DNA of 64,000 nt from Sphingomonas sp. HDW15A (GCF_011301715.1 NZ_CP049870.1:1674001-1738000); one strand, 5' to 3'. Positions 18,942-30,463 are shown, counted from the stretch's first letter. Program-made: numbers and translations. The notes: generated by a model not told the origin, from the sequence alone.

Positions 18942-19608
18942 CGCCGGGAAGAAAGTCGTGCCAGAGACCGAAGCTGTCGGGGACCGGAGCCACGACCTCG
19001 ATCGGCGGCTTGCCGGCACGCGGGACCTTCAGCTTCCAGCTATGGAGGAGCATGGGCTGTTCGGGATTATCGCCCAATTCGGAGTAAATGGGATCGCCGA
19101 TGATTGCCGCCCCAAGCCCGCGCGCGGCATGGACGCGGATCTGGTGCGTTCGCCCCGTCAACGGCCGGAACTCGACAAGCGATTGCTCGTCCCGCTGGCC
19201 GATCAGCCGCCAGGCAGTGCGCGCCGCCTTGCCGCCCTCGTCCGGAACCATCCGCCAGCCGTCCTTGGGGGTAGAGACTTTCGCCAATGGTAATTCGATG
19301 ATTCCGTCGGCGCCAGGCGGGATTCCGTCGACGGCAGCGAGATAGGTCTTTTCGACCATTCCGCCCTCGAACGCCTGCTGGAATCTTTTCACTGCCTTCG
19401 GATTGCGCGCGAGCAGCAGGCATCCGGACGTGTCGCGGTCGAGGCGATGCATCGCGACCGGCTCCCGCTGGAAACCGAGCTTCAGCTCACCGAGACGCGC
19501 GGTTACGCTGTCCCCGCCGGCCCGCGGCGGGTCGACGGCGAGGCCCGCCGGCTTGTCGATGACGATCGCCTCGCCGTCGATGAACAGGATGCGCTCTTCA
19601 AGGCTCAT
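18934..19608 (-). CDS. RluA-family pseudouridine synthase
   Basis: 224 residues. Converts specific uridines in rRNA or tRNA to pseudouridine. The family motif HRLDRDTSGCLLL (catalytic Asp) is at about residues 54-66, preceded by IVIDKPAGLAVD and followed by the GRTHQIRVHAA segment. There is no S4 domain, so it is nearer RluA/TruC-type than RluC/D. The exact target base cannot be told from the sequence. It is first in a unit with arfB and msrC. Confidence 0.85.
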   Translation of the reverse strand: MSLEERILFIDGEAIVIDKPAGLAVDPPRAGGDSVTARLGELKLGFQREPVAMHRLDRDTSGCLLLARNPKAVKRFQQAFEGGMVEKTYLAAVDGIPPGADGIIELPLAKVSTPKDGWRMVPDEGGKAARTAWRLIGQRDEQSLVEFRPLTGRTHQIRVHAARGLGAAIIGDPIYSELGDNPEQPMLLHSWKLKVPRAGKPPIEVVAPVPDSFGLWHDFLPGDE

Positions 19609-19664
19609 TCCCGCGCCTTAGCGCACTGATGCACAGGCGCAACGATTCCCAGCGATTTCACCGC

Positions 19665-19708
19665 TTTAGCCTTTATTAACCTTTTCCCTTCAGACCTCGC
19701 ATGGTTAA
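19665..19708. promoter_or_regulatory. CtrA-box-like half-sites upstream of ctrA
   Basis: The ctrA upstream region holds TTTA-N7-TTAA at 19665-19679 with TTAACC at 19676-19681, the inverse GGTTAA at 19703-19708, and another TTAA at 19726-19729. The known CtrA site is TTAA-N7-TTAA. The first pair has one mismatch in the left half. Autoregulation is inferred from this and from knowledge of CtrA in Caulobacter. Confidence 0.4.
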
Positions 19709-19769
19709 TGAACGCTTCAAGGCCGTTAAGGCGACGTAACGCTTTGGCCTTCGAACGGGGGAAATGCTG

Positions 19770-20477
<708 letters not shown>

Positions 20478-20499
20478 AAGGACGAGTGAGGGGAGTGGG

Positions 20500-20568
20500 A
20501 ACGGCGGAGCGATAAGGGGCCCATCGAAGTAATACTTTGATGGGTGCCCGACGCGCTCCGCCGTTTTT
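20500..20568 (+). terminator. Composite intrinsic terminator after ctrA
   Basis: A perfect 12-bp outer stem (20500-20511 with 20554-20565) encloses a second, nearly perfect 10-bp hairpin (about 20519-20528 with 20534-20543) and is followed by five T. The nested shape is unusual for a simple terminator, but the T-tract in the plus direction supports termination of ctrA. Confidence 0.75.
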
Positions 20569-20633
20569 CCGTTCGGCGCAGTTCGGGATTGTGTCGCCCA
20601 CCTGTCCTTGTTGGCTGGGGCGACGCTACGGCC

Positions 20634-20834
20634 TCACGCCGCGATCGGGTGTCGAAAGCTGACGAGGGTAAGCCCGAGCTCGGTAGACCGCTGTCGGACG
20701 TCGGCAAGATCGCGATTCAGGTAGGCGGCAATCTCGCAGATCGTAGCTTCTCGCACATGAAGACCCCGAAGTGTCGCCGTTTCCTCCTGGGACCAAGGCT
20801 TGAAACGTTGGGGCGCTGCGCCGTCCGAGATCAT
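20634..20834 (-). CDS. Small SANT/Myb-like protein
   Basis: 66 residues starting MISDGAAPQRFKPWSQEE at 20834, with AAAGGA 7 bases upstream; a longer in-frame opening is not supported. The core RFKPWSQEETATLRGLHVRE and ICEIAAYLNRDLADVRQRSTELGL resembles the tryptophan-started helix-turn-helix of SANT/Myb-like proteins, in which a KPW..EE motif is followed by a xxIAxxLxR recognition region. It may bind DNA. It is convergent with ctrA and sits just downstream of bpt. Not a family I can name with certainty. Confidence 0.65.
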   Translation of the reverse strand: MISDGAAPQRFKPWSQEETATLRGLHVREATICEIAAYLNRDLADVRQRSTELGLTLVSFRHPIAA

Positions 20835-20963
20835 GCAATGTCCTTTCCCGGCGCTCGAAAAGCCGGAGTCGAGGCTTCTGTTCCCTGAGCTGGCGCTGAC
20901 AAAAGTTAATTCGCAGAAGGAATCGCGATTTCTCGCGACCCACATCGCCAAAATTTATTGGGA

Positions 20964-20983
20964 GCGGGCGCGTTTCGGCCCGC
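20964..20983 (-). terminator. Terminator-like hairpin after bpt
   Basis: GCGGGC (20964-20969) and GCCCGC (20978-20983) form a 6-bp stem with an 8-base loop, 7 bases past the bpt stop, and are followed on the minus strand by an AT-rich CCCAATAAATTTT stretch. A weak intrinsic terminator is likely. Confidence 0.5.
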
Positions 20984-20989
20984 GAAGGG

Positions 20990-21814
20990 TCAGGCCTCGA
21001 CGAGAATCCGGCTCGGGCGGCGCGCAGGAAGCTGCTCGCCGATCGACGGCACCGGCGCGGTGTCCGGCTCGTCCATCCTTCGCCAGCCGTCACGGCCAAG
21101 CTTCTCCATCGGCCGGAAGCTCGCCTTGTAGGCCATGCGGTCCGAGCCCTCGACCCAATAGCCGAGATAGACGTACGGGAGGCCGGCGCGAGCGGCGCGG
21201 ATGATGTGGTCGAGTATGATGTAGGTGCCCAGCCCCCGGCGCGCGCCCTCGTCCGCGTCATAGAAGCTGTAGATCATGCTCAGCCCGTCGGACTGCTGGT
21301 CGCTGAGGCAAGCGCCGACGAGCTTGCCGGGGCGGCCATCGACCGAGGGCTCGCGGTATTCGACAACATAGGTGCGGACCGGGGTCTGCTCGACCATGTC
21401 GGCGAAGTCATGCTCGTCCATCTCAGCCATTCCGCCGCCGGGATGGCGCTTGGCAAGATAGCGGCGAAGCAGCGCATATTGCTCTTCGGTGGTCCACGGC
21501 CGGCACGCGCCGATCTCTAGGTCCGAGTGGCGACGGATCAGCTTACGCTGCGTGGCGTTGGGCTGAAAGTCACGGGCCAGGACGCGAACCGAAACGCAAG
21601 CCGAGCAGTCGATGCAGCTGGGCCGGTAAGCGACGGATTGCGAGCGCCGGAAACCGATACGGCCGAGCGCCTCGTTCAGTTCCGCAGCATGATGGCCGCT
21701 AAGCTCGGTGAACACTTTCCGCTCAACCTTGCCGTCCAGGTACGGACATGGCGCCGGGTTGGTCACGAAGAACTTCGGAAAGCGGAATGGTGCGCTCACC
21801 CGGTGAGACTCCAA
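20990..21814 (-). CDS. bpt: Aspartate/glutamate leucyltransferase (N-end rule)
   Basis: 274 residues. Bpt/Ate-type enzymes add Leu (or Arg) from charged tRNA to N-terminal Asp or Glu and so mark proteins for ClpAP degradation. The conserved N-terminal cysteine region [17 protein letters not shown] is present, followed by [16 protein letters not shown], and the C-terminal [24 protein letters not shown] is characteristic. The length is normal for bacterial Bpt. It is monocistronic apart from the small downstream gene, and a hairpin follows. Leu is preferred over Arg by family knowledge only. Confidence 0.92.
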   Translation of the reverse strand: MESHRVSAPFRFPKFFVTNPAPCPYLDGKVERKVFTELSGHHAAELNEALGRIGFRRSQSVAYRPSCIDCSACVSVRVLARDFQPNATQRKLIRRHSDLEIGACRPWTTEEQYALLRRYLAKRHPGGGMAEMDEHDFADMVEQTPVRTYVVEYREPSVDGRPGKLVGACLSDQQSDGLSMIYSFYDADEGARRGLGTYIILDHIIRAARAGLPYVYLGYWVEGSDRMAYKASFRPMEKLGRDGWRRMDEPDTAPVPSIGEQLPARRPSRILVEA

Positions 21815-21932
21815 TGGTTACGAAAGTCTTTATGCTTGCGCTTAACGCGAATGAAAAGGCTTTGGTGTCGTAGCGGGGGCGTCAATCGGCCCGAATTGTC
21901 CCGAAGCGGGAAAGCAAGACGAGCCGGCCCAC

Positions 21933-23162
21933 CTATTCCAAGGTATTGCGCTCGACCTTGAAGCTGGCGTTTTCCAGCCGTTTGACGAGCCGCTCGATGG
22001 CCTGCGCATCGCGTGCCTCGCACTCGACCTCGATCATCGTGTCCTTGGCCGGAAGCGCGCTGAACACGCGGTGATGGTTGGTCTCGATGATGTTTACGCC
22101 GCACTCGAAGAAAATTGCGGTGATCGCGGCGAGCGCGCCGGGCCTGTCCTCGGCGGCGATTTTCAGCCGGGCGATGCGACCGCAGCGGACAAGCTCGCGA
22201 ACCAGCACATTGGCGAGCAAATGCGTGTCGATGTTGCCGCCGCACAGGATCGTGCCGACCCTGCGGCCGCGATAGCGTTCCGGCTCGCCGAGGATCGCGG
22301 CGAGGCCGGCCGCGCCGGCGCCTTCGACGACGGTCTTCTCGATCCCGACCAACGTCGCGACGGCATGCTCGATCGCCGCTTCCGGAACAAGATCGATGCG
22401 GTCGACCAGGTCCTTGATAATCTCGCGGGTCAGCATTCCAGGATGCTTGACGGCAATGCCCTCGGCCAGCGTGTCGCCGCCGATCGTCATTTCCTTGCCC
22501 TCGACGATATTCTTCATCGCCGGGAACATTTCCGCTTCCACTCCGACGACGCGAATCCCAGGCTTGATCGCCTTGGCCGCAGTGGCAACACCGCTGATCA
22601 GCCCGCCGCCGCCAATCGGCACGACCAGCATGTCGAGGTTTGGGGCAGCCTCGAGCATTTCGATCCCGATTGTCCCTGCCCCGGCGATGATCGCTGGATC
22701 GTCGAATGGGTGGACGAAGACGTAGCCCTCACCCTGCTCGAGCTCGCGAGCATGGGCATAGGCATCGTCGAATCCCTTGCCGTGGAGCACAACATGGGCG
22801 CCATGACCTTCGGTCTGGACGACCTTGATGGTCGGGGTAGGCTCCGGCATGACGATCGTCACCGGGATTCCGAGGCGAGCTCCGTGATAAGCGACGGCCT
22901 GCGCATGGTTTCCGGCCGAGGCGGCGATCACGCCCCGCTGCTTTTCTTCGTCCGACAATTGCAGCAACTTGTTGAGCGCACCGCGCTCCTTGTATGCGGC
23001 AGTGAACTGCAGGTTTTCAAACTTCAGCCAGACTTCCGCATCGACGATTTCGCTGAGCGTTCGGCTGAGCAGCATTGGCGTCTCGACCACCGCGCCGCGA
23101 ATGCGGTCGGCCGCGGCCTTTATGTCGGCGAAAGTCGGTCGTGCGTCGGTCATTGGCGCCAT
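21933..23162 (-). CDS. ilvA: Threonine ammonia-lyase
   Basis: 409 residues. PLP enzyme that makes 2-oxobutyrate from threonine, the first step to isoleucine. The PLP lysine lies in LQFTAAYKERGALNKL (about residue 62); the phosphate-binding glycine loop is VVPIGGGGLISG. A C-terminal ACT-like domain (LKIAAEDRPGALAAITAIFFECGVNI split across about 330-409) suggests allosteric control, though this short form is of the tdcB/ilvA2 type. The start is at 23162 with GGAAGG upstream; an ATG three codons later is the alternative. It is divergent from the amidohydrolase at 23209 with only 46 bases between. Confidence 0.9.
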   Translation of the reverse strand: MAPMTDARPTFADIKAAADRIRGAVVETPMLLSRTLSEIVDAEVWLKFENLQFTAAYKERGALNKLLQLSDEEKQRGVIAASAGNHAQAVAYHGARLGIPVTIVMPEPTPTIKVVQTEGHGAHVVLHGKGFDDAYAHARELEQGEGYVFVHPFDDPAIIAGAGTIGIEMLEAAPNLDMLVVPIGGGGLISGVATAAKAIKPGIRVVGVEAEMFPAMKNIVEGKEMTIGGDTLAEGIAVKHPGMLTREIIKDLVDRIDLVPEAAIEHAVATLVGIEKTVVEGAGAAGLAAILGEPERYRGRRVGTILCGGNIDTHLLANVLVRELVRCGRIARLKIAAEDRPGALAAITAIFFECGVNIIETNHHRVFSALPAKDTMIEVECEARDAQAIERLVKRLENASFKVERNTLE

Positions 23163-23208
23163 CCGCTAGCCCTTCCGCGCTTCGCAAACAATGCTATGCC
23201 GATGCGCG

Positions 23209-24846
23209 ATGACAAAAGCTTTCGCCCTCGCCGCCGTGCTTCTTGCAAGCGCCGCCAACGCCGACACGCTCTACAACAATTTCAACGGCATCCAGGCGGA
23301 TGCCGGCGGCCGGATCGAGCGGTTTGACGGGCTCCTCGTCGGCGACGACGGGAAGGTCAAACGCGTGCTTCACGGCGAGAAGTTGAAGCTGGCCGGTGAC
23401 ACCCGCGTGGTCGACCTTGGTGGGCGGGTGCTGATGCCAGGGCTGATCGACGCGCATGGCCACGTCATGGGTCTTGGCTATGCCGTGATCCAGCTCGATC
23501 TCACCGGCACGCGCTCGCTCGACGAGCTGAAAGACAGGCTCCGCAAATATGCGGCCGAGAACCCGGGAACCGGTTGGATTCTCGGGCGCGGCTGGAACCA
23601 GGAATTATGGACCGAAAAGCGCTTCCCGACCGCCGCCGATCTCGACTCGGTCGTTTCCGACCGGCCGGTCTGGCTAGGCCGAGTGGACGGGCATGCTAGC
23701 GTCGGGAACAGCGCAGCAATGCGCGCGGCCGGCGTAACTTTGCAGACCAAAGCGCCCGACGGTGGCGAGATTATCGACGGACTGTTTGTCGACAATGCCG
23801 AGAGCCTCGTCACCAGGCACATTCCCCCGCCCGACTCAGCGACACAGGACAAGGCGCTTGCGGCGGCGCAGTCGGCGATGCTTCGCGTCGGCCTTGTCGG
23901 CGCCGCAGACATGGGAACGAACAAAAACGACTGGGATGCAATGCGCCGCGCCGGCGATTCCGACAAGCTTAGGGTGCGCATCTTCAGCTATGCCAGTGGT
24001 CCCGACGGGTGGCGCGGGATCAACGGTTCGAAACCCACAGGCTGGATGTATGGCGACCGATTGCGGCTGGTTGGTACGAAGCTCTATACGGACGGCGCCT
24101 TGGGAAGCCGGGGAGCGTATCTGAAGGCGCCTTATCACGACCGCCCGGATACGCGCGGGCTGCTGTTCCATTCCGATGCCGAGCTGCTCGCGCAGGCGAC
24201 CGAGACGGCCCAGGGCGGCGGTCAGTTGGCGATCCACGCAATTGGCGACGGCGCCAACGCGCAAGTCATCGGCACTTATGAAAAGATCGCCAGTCAGTTC
24301 GGACGGACCGGACGCTGGCGGATCGAGCATCTCCAGATCGCAGACCCCAAGGACCTGCCGCGCTTGAAGCCAGCGGGAATCGTAGCTTCGATGCAGCCGA
24401 CCCACCAGACAAGCGACCGGCTGATGGCCGAAGCGCGTCTCGGTCCCAAGCGGTTGGCCGGAGCCTATGCGTGGAACACGATTCGAAAGATCGGCGTGCC
24501 GCTGGCGTTTGGAAGCGACTTTCCGGTGGAGAGCCCGAATCCTTTCCCAGGCCTCAGCGCGGCAATCAGCCGGCAGGACCCGAACGGCCGGCCTCCGGGC
24601 GGCTGGCGGCCGTGGGAGAAGGTGACGCTGGGCCAGGCAATCCACGGCTTTACGGTCGGCGCGGCCTATGCGGGTTTCGCGGAAGGAAGAATGGGCGGGC
24701 TGGCACCCGGCAAGTGGGCCGACTTCATCATCGTCGATCGCGATCCCGGATCGGTAGATCCGCAGAAGCTCGCGAAGACGGTGGTGCTTGAAACGTGGAT
24801 TGCCGGAAAGCGCGAGTTCAGCGCGGACGCGCAGCCCGCGAACTGA
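23209..24846 (+). CDS. Exported amidohydrolase, YtcJ-like
   Basis: 545 residues from the ATG at 23209 (MTKAFALAAVLLASAANA, a signal peptide). The YtcJ/NfdA-type amidohydrolase fold is shown by MPGLIDAHGHVMGLGY (metal-binding HxH), GRGWNQELW, the LYTDGALGSRGAYL segment, WRIEHLQI (metal His) and FGSDFPVESPNPF. Relatives are formamide or N-acyl hydrolases but the substrate is unknown. The 3' end overlaps the tail of the DsbD gene on the opposite strand by 29 bases. Confidence 0.82.
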   Translation: MTKAFALAAVLLASAANADTLYNNFNGIQADAGGRIERFDGLLVGDDGKVKRVLHGEKLKLAGDTRVVDLGGRVLMPGLIDAHGHVMGLGYAVIQLDLTGTRSLDELKDRLRKYAAENPGTGWILGRGWNQELWTEKRFPTAADLDSVVSDRPVWLGRVDGHASVGNSAAMRAAGVTLQTKAPDGGEIIDGLFVDNAESLVTRHIPPPDSATQDKALAAAQSAMLRVGLVGAADMGTNKNDWDAMRRAGDSDKLRVRIFSYASGPDGWRGINGSKPTGWMYGDRLRLVGTKLYTDGALGSRGAYLKAPYHDRPDTRGLLFHSDAELLAQATETAQGGGQLAIHAIGDGANAQVIGTYEKIASQFGRTGRWRIEHLQIADPKDLPRLKPAGIVASMQPTHQTSDRLMAEARLGPKRLAGAYAWNTIRKIGVPLAFGSDFPVESPNPFPGLSAAISRQDPNGRPPGGWRPWEKVTLGQAIHGFTVGAAYAGFAEGRMGGLAPGKWADFIIVDRDPGSVDPQKLAKTVVLETWIAGKREFSADAQPAN

Positions 24847-26799
24847 GCATCGCCGGAGTGATCACCTGGGGCAGTTCTTCGGGCTCGGCACCCCCGGGCT
24901 CGTACCACAGGTAAAGCGGAACGCCCGCACGCCCCCGGCTCTCCAGGAATCGGGTGATCGCCGGGTCTCCGTCGGTCCAATCGCCGACGAGAGTCACGAC
25001 TCCGGCACGCTCGAAAGCCTTTCGCGTCGAATCGCGATCGATCGACCCAACTTCGTTCGCCTTGCAGGTCAGGCACCAGTCGGCAGTGAAATAAACGAAG
25101 ACCGGTCGTCCGCCGGCCTGCGCGCCGCGAACCGCTTCATCGCTCCACGGCGCGGCGCCTTCGACGGATCGCGATTCCGCTTTCTGAACCATCGAGATGG
25201 CGGATACGGAAAGCACTGCGACGCCGACCGCGGCGACGGTCGCGAGATAGCCGGTCTGCTTGCCTTTGCGCTGGAGCAGGCCAGCACCAGTCAGCATCGC
25301 GGTGAAGACCAGCGCCGCAACGAGCCCGACCTCGAAGGCTTGCGCGCCCTGCCGCCACAGCAGCCACAGGCACGCCGCCGCGGTAAGCGCCATCGGCACC
25401 GCCAGTATACGCTGGAGCTTATTCATCCACGGGCCGGGCTTGGGCAGTTTGCGGCGAAGCGGCGGGACGAATGCGATCGCCAGGAACGGCAGCGCCAGGC
25501 CCAGGCCGAGCGCGGCGAATACCAGCACCGAACCCCAGGCTGGAAGAATGAGCGCTGTTCCAAGCGCCGCGCCCATGAACGGCCCCGCACACGGGGTGGC
25601 GACAAAGGCCGCAAGCGCACCCGTTCCGATGCTTCCGGCCGGGTTCGTCTTGCCGCCGATTACCGGCAGTTCAAAAACGCGCAGCAGGTTGAGGGTGATG
25701 GCCGTCGCGAGAAGCAACAGGATCAGGATCGTTCGGGGTCCTGAAGCTGGAAGGCCCAGCCGGCTGCCTCCCCGCTTGCGCGGATCGCAAGCAGGGCCAC
25801 GCCGAGCGCGCCTGTGCCAAGCACGGCCCCTGCCATGTAGCCCAGCGCGTCATGCCGCGCATGGCGCTCGTCACCGCCGGCGCGTGCGAGGTGCATCGCC
25901 TTGAGCGCGAGGATCGGGAAGACGCAGGGCATCAGGTTGAGGATCAGGCCGCCGAGCAGCGCACCGAGCATCGCCAACAACAGAGCCGTGCCGTCGGCGC
26001 TGCGCCCTTCGGGAACAGCGCCCGGAACAGCGGCGAGTTCCAGCCCCCGCCCGTTGCCATAGGACAAGACACCATCGAGCCGCTTGGGCTCGCCCTCGCG
26101 GCGCTTTAGCTCGACGACCAGCCAGTCGCCCGAACGGCTGACTTTTTGCGGCGCTGCATAATCGACCGGCCCGTCCTCCGCCGGAAAGAAATAGGGATCG
26201 TTGACCTCGACCGACGCCGGCAGCGGAACGGCCAGTCGGATACTGTCCCGCGAAAGCGCGAACCGCGCTGGACTAGATAGCGGTTGCGGAAGCGCGCGAA
26301 GCCAGCTGTCGAAGCGCGGGTCCGGGTCGGCGAAGCCGCTGGTCGGGACGTCGAGCGCGACTTCGCCTTTCTCTGGCACGCAGATCTTGTCCGTGCAGGC
26401 CAGCCACCGCATTTTTGCGGCAATCCGCTGCATCCCGGTCGCACCGGCGGCGGGGATGATGCGGGTCAGCACAGCATAATCGTCTTCGTAGACGTAGTTG
26501 ACGATGCCTGCGACGAGCAGCCGGTGCGGCACCGGGTAACGCAATTTCTCGACCTTCCAGCCGTCCGGAAGCTGCCATTCCACATCCATCGGTAGGCCGG
26601 CGTCGCCGGGATTGAGCCAATAGCCGTGCCAGCCGGGCGTTGTCCGCATGAGGATCGCAAGATCGGTTCCCGATCCCGGTATGGCCGCATTGCGAACGAT
26701 CAATTCCGGCTTGATGGCGTTTTCGCGCTTGGCAAGCTGCGCCTGGGCGGGGAGCGACCAGCCGATGATCAGGAGTGCAAAGAGAAACAGCCGGGCCAT
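24818..26799 (-). CDS. dsbD: Protein-disulfide reductase, DsbD/ScsB family, apparent frameshift
   Basis: Inner-membrane enzyme passing electrons from cytoplasmic thioredoxin to periplasmic thiols. Start ATG 26799 with signal peptide RLFLFALLIIGWSLPAQAQ. The periplasmic N-terminal domain has a Cys pair in CTDKICVPEKGE. The membrane domain has LNLMPCVFPILALKAM and ATPCAGPFMGAALG; the C-terminal thioredoxin-like domain has DWCLTCKANE. The reading frame breaks at 25735-25738, where the plus strand has 4 G and 5 are needed: the first part ends QLQDPERS, and the second frame restores QLQDPRTILILLLLATAI. Restored length is 660 residues. A sequencing error is likelier than a true split. Confidence 0.8.
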
Positions 26800-26828
26800 T
26801 AGCACAAGCGCTAGCCGCGTCGACGCCG

Positions 26829-29432
26829 CTAGTCGAGATTTGGCCGAAGCCAGCGGGTCGTCGTCTCCAGATCGACGCCGCGGCGGACCGCATAATCCTC
26901 CAGCTGGTCGCGGCCGATCTTGGCGACGCCGAAATACTGGCTATCGCGATGCCCGAAGTAGAAGCCGCTGACTGCCGCCGTCGGGAGCATAGCGAAATTC
27001 TCGGTCAGCGAGAGGCCGGCCGGATTTTCTCCAAGCATATCGAACAGGATCGGCTTCAGGCTGTGATCGGGCGAGGCGGGGTAACCCGGCGCCGGCCGGA
27101 TCCCGGCATAGCTTTCGCGGATAAGGTCGAGGTTGGAGAAATGCTCTTCGGCATAGCCCCAGATCCGCTTGCGGACATGCTCATGGAGGCGTTCGGCAAA
27201 GGCCTCCGCGAGCCGGTCGGCAAGCGCTTTCAGCATGATGTCCGAATAATCGTCGGTGGCTTCGCGGAATCGCTCCAGATGCGGCTCGATTCCGTGAATC
27301 GCCACCGCGAACCCGCCCAGCCAGTCTTCGTCCGCCGGATCGATGAAATCGGCGAGGCACATGTTGGGCCGCCCTTCCCGTTTTTTCACCTGCTGCCGAA
27401 GGAAGGGCAGCCGCACTTCATCGTTGCCGGCGAGCACCAGTACATCGTCGCCTTCGCGGCGGCAGCGCCACAGGCCGACTACGCCGCTGGGCTTCAGCCA
27501 ATGCTCCGTGATGATCTTGTCGAGCATGTCCTCCGCGTCGGCGAACAGCGAGCGCGCGCTCTCGCCGACAATGGGATCGTCGAGAATCGCGGGATAGGTT
27601 CCGGCCAACTCCCAGGCGCGGAAGAAGGGCGTCCAATCGATATGCGCCTTGAGGTCGCGAAGCGGCCATTCGCCGAAGCTGTGAAGGCCCGGTTTGAGCG
27701 GCGGCGGCGCCTTTCCCTCGGGGTCGTACGGCAGGGCATTGGCGCGCGCCTCGGCCAGCGGCGCAAGGTCCTGCGCACCGCGTCCTGCCCGGCTTTCGCG
27801 AAGCGCCTGGTAATCGGCCGCCGTTCCGTCGATCAGGTCGGCGCGCTGCGGCCCGTCGCTGACCAGCGCCGATGCAACGCCGACAGCGCGGCTTGCGTCG
27901 AGCACGTGAAGAACCGGCCCGGAATAGGCCGGGGCAATGCGAAGCGCGGTGTGCGCTCGGCTGGTCGTCGCTCCGCCGATCAGCAGCGGCAGGTTCAGCC
28001 CCTTGCGCTCCATCTCGCTCGCAACGGTGACCATCTCGTCGAGCGAGGGGGTGATGAGCCCGGACAGGCCGATCATGTCGGCACTTTCCGCCTCAGCCGT
28101 GTCAAGAATCTTAGTCCACGGCGTCATGACGCCAAGATCGAGCACTTCGAAGCCGTTGCACTGCAGGACGACGCCGACGATGTTCTTGCCGATGTCGTGA
28201 ACGTCGCCTTTCACGGTGGCCATGACGATCCGGCCCTTGCCCTTGGATCCTTCGTCCTTCTGCGCCTCGATATAGGGCAGCAGGTGGGCGACCGCCTTTT
28301 TCATAACCCGAGCCGACTTCACCACCTGAGGCAGGAACATCTTGCCGGATCCGAACAGATCGCCGACGACGTCCATGCCGTCCATCAGCGGGCCTTCAAT
28401 CACGTCAATCGGGCGAACGGCTTCTAGCCTAGCTTCTTCCGTATCCTCCACGATGTGCGCGTCGATGCCTTTGACCAGCGCGTGGCTGAGGCGCTGCGCG
28501 ACCGGCCAGCCGCGCCATTCCGCTGCCTCGGCCTCGGCCTTGGGATCGACGTCCTTGAACCGCTCGGCGACCGCGATCAGCCGCTCGGTCGAATCTTCCC
28601 GCCGGTCGAGGATGACGTCCTCTACCGCCTCGCGCAGTTCGGGGTCGATTTGGTCGTAAACATCCAATTGGCCAGCGTTGACGATGGCCATGTCCATACC
28701 CGCCGGAATGGCGTGGTAAAGGAAGACGCTGTGCATCGCCCGGCGGACCGGCTCGTTGCCGCGGAACGAGAAGCTGAGGTTGGAAAGACCGCCGGATATG
28801 TGAACGTGGGGGCAGGCCGCGCGGATGTCGCGCGCTGCCTCGATGAAATCGATGGCATAGCGGCGATGCTCGTCGATCCCCGTCGCGACCGCGAAGACGT
28901 TGGGATCGAAGATGATGTCTTCGGGCGGGAAGCCATTGTCGACCAGCAGGCGGTAGGCGCGCTTGCAGATCTCGACCTTGCGTTCCCGGGTATCGGCTTG
29001 GCCGGTCTCGTCGAACGCCATTACGACCACGGCGGCTCCATAGGCCCGGACCTTGGCTGCGACTTCGAGGAAGGCCTCTTCGCCTTCCTTGAGGCTGATC
29101 GAGTTGACGATCGGCTTCCCGGACACGCACTGCAGGCCGGCCTCGATGACGCTCCACTTCGAGCTGTCGACCATCACCGGCACGCGAGCGATGTCCGGTT
29201 CTGCCCCGATCCGCAGCAGGAAGGTCCGCATTGCCGCTTCGCCGTCGAGCAGCGCCTCGTCCATGTTGACGTCGATGATTTGCGCGCCGGCCTCAACTTG
29301 CTGCCTGGCGACTTCGACCGCGGAATCGTAATCGCCGGCCAGGACGAGTTTCTTGAACTTGGCGGAACCAGTCACGTTGGTCCGCTCACCGATGTTGACG
29401 AAGCGCGCCCCGGCGCCCGAAATGCTCGTCAC
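26829..29432 (-). CDS. metH: Methionine synthase, pterin-, cobalamin- and SAM-binding part
   Basis: 867 residues from a GTG at 29432 ([19 protein letters not shown]), overlapping the stop of the upstream metH part (GTGA). It has the methyltetrahydrofolate-binding domain (about 10-280), the B12-cap and cobalamin domain with [21 protein letters not shown] (DxHxxG supplies the cobalt-ligating His), and the C-terminal SAM-activation domain ending near [19 protein letters not shown]. It lacks the homocysteine domain, which is the separate preceding gene. Split MetH is common in sphingomonads. It is the last gene of the SahR-metF-metH operon. Confidence 0.93.
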   Translation of the reverse strand: MTSISGAGARFVNIGERTNVTGSAKFKKLVLAGDYDSAVEVARQQVEAGAQIIDVNMDEALLDGEAAMRTFLLRIGAEPDIARVPVMVDSSKWSVIEAGLQCVSGKPIVNSISLKEGEEAFLEVAAKVRAYGAAVVVMAFDETGQADTRERKVEICKRAYRLLVDNGFPPEDIIFDPNVFAVATGIDEHRRYAIDFIEAARDIRAACPHVHISGGLSNLSFSFRGNEPVRRAMHSVFLYHAIPAGMDMAIVNAGQLDVYDQIDPELREAVEDVILDRREDSTERLIAVAERFKDVDPKAEAEAAEWRGWPVAQRLSHALVKGIDAHIVEDTEEARLEAVRPIDVIEGPLMDGMDVVGDLFGSGKMFLPQVVKSARVMKKAVAHLLPYIEAQKDEGSKGKGRIVMATVKGDVHDIGKNIVGVVLQCNGFEVLDLGVMTPWTKILDTAEAESADMIGLSGLITPSLDEMVTVASEMERKGLNLPLLIGGATTSRAHTALRIAPAYSGPVLHVLDASRAVGVASALVSDGPQRADLIDGTAADYQALRESRAGRGAQDLAPLAEARANALPYDPEGKAPPPLKPGLHSFGEWPLRDLKAHIDWTPFFRAWELAGTYPAILDDPIVGESARSLFADAEDMLDKIITEHWLKPSGVVGLWRCRREGDDVLVLAGNDEVRLPFLRQQVKKREGRPNMCLADFIDPADEDWLGGFAVAIHGIEPHLERFREATDDYSDIMLKALADRLAEAFAERLHEHVRKRIWGYAEEHFSNLDLIRESYAGIRPAPGYPASPDHSLKPILFDMLGENPAGLSLTENFAMLPTAAVSGFYFGHRDSQYFGVAKIGRDQLEDYAVRRGVDLETTTRWLRPNLD

Positions 29433-30463
29433 GCGGCAATCACCATCGGCTCGAGGCCTGCGAGCAGCGTTTGGTGCCGTTCGGCCGGAAGGACCCGAGG
29501 AGGCTTGCCCTCGACGATTCGGGCGATCGCGGCGATATGCGCCGGGGTCGTACCGCAACAACCGCCGACGACGTTGACCAGGCCTTCATCGAGCCAGCCG
29601 TCGACCTGCCCCGCGGTCTCCTCGGCAGCTTCGTCATATTCGCCAAGATCGTTGGGGAGCCCCGCGTTCGGATAGGCCATGACCAAAGTTTCCGCCTGCG
29701 CCGACAGCGCGGCGAGGTGAGGTCGAAGCTGCTCGGCACCGAACGAGCAGTTGAGGCCGATGGTCAGCGGCCGGGCATGACGGACGCTGGCCCAAAAGGC
29801 CTCGACCGTATGCCCCGAGAGGTTGCGGCCCGAAAGATCGGTGAGCGTCATCGACAGCATGATCGGCAGCGGGCGTCCAAGCGCGGCCTCAGCCTCAAGC
29901 GTCGCCATGATCGCCGCCTTCGCGTTCAGCGTGTCGAAAACCGTCTCGATCAGGATGAAATCAACGCCTCCCTCAGCCAGGGCCTCGACCTGCTCGCGAT
30001 AGACGGCCTTCACCTCGCCGAACGTCACTTCGCGGTAGCCCGGATCGTTGACGTCGGGTGACAGGGATAAGGTCTTGTTGGTCGGACCCAGCGCACCGGC
30101 GACCCATCGCTTGCCCGGCGAACTATCAGCGACAGACCGGGTGATGCGTGCCGCCTCACGGTTCATTTCGCCGACGAGACGCGCAGCGTCAGAGCCATAG
30201 TCCGACTGGCTGATGGCGTTGGCGTTGAAGGTGTTTGTCGCAAGAAGATCGGCGCCGGAGTCGGCGAACTGGCGGCATATCGATACGATCAGGTCGGACC
30301 GGGTGAGGTTGAGCAGGTCGTTGTTGCCCTTCTGATCGGCGACGAGGCCGAGCGAGCCGGCATAATCGTCGATCCGGGCAGCCTGGATCATCGTCCCATA
30401 GGCGCCGTCCTTCACCAGCACACGCTTCGCCGCTTCGGCACGGAATTCGGCCGCGGAATTCAT
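29429..30463 (-). CDS. Homocysteine S-methyltransferase domain of split MetH
   Basis: 344 residues from the ATG at 30463 ([20 protein letters not shown]), overlapping the metF stop (ATGA). This is the zinc-dependent homocysteine-activating domain of MetH on its own. Zinc-ligand cysteines are seen in [12 protein letters not shown] and [15 protein letters not shown] near the C-terminus. It should act with the downstream 867-residue part, which has no such domain. The split is not a frameshift: the two frames overlap by the usual 4-base stop/start and the break lies at a domain border. Confidence 0.92.
   Translation of the reverse strand: MNSAAEFRAEAAKRVLVKDGAYGTMIQAARIDDYAGSLGLVADQKGNNDLLNLTRSDLIVSICRQFADSGADLLATNTFNANAISQSDYGSDAARLVGEMNREAARITRSVADSSPGKRWVAGALGPTNKTLSLSPDVNDPGYREVTFGEVKAVYREQVEALAEGGVDFILIETVFDTLNAKAAIMATLEAEAALGRPLPIMLSMTLTDLSGRNLSGHTVEAFWASVRHARPLTIGLNCSFGAEQLRPHLAALSAQAETLVMAYPNAGLPNDLGEYDEAAEETAGQVDGWLDEGLVNVVGGCCGTTPAHIAAIARIVEGKPPRVLPAERHQTLLAGLEPMVIAA

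Noticed and set aside
22071..23327. 418-codon plus-strand frame opposite ilvA
   Set aside because: It overlaps ilvA entirely and the start of the amidohydrolase, and has no family similarity.
26775..28427. 550-codon plus-strand frame opposite dsbD and metH
   Set aside because: Antisense shadow of two well-supported genes; the sequence is low-complexity and has no motifs.
29429..29432. Reading the two MetH genes as one frameshifted gene
   Set aside because: The overlap is a clean GTGA, not a homopolymer, and the break is at a domain border; split MetH is common in this lineage.
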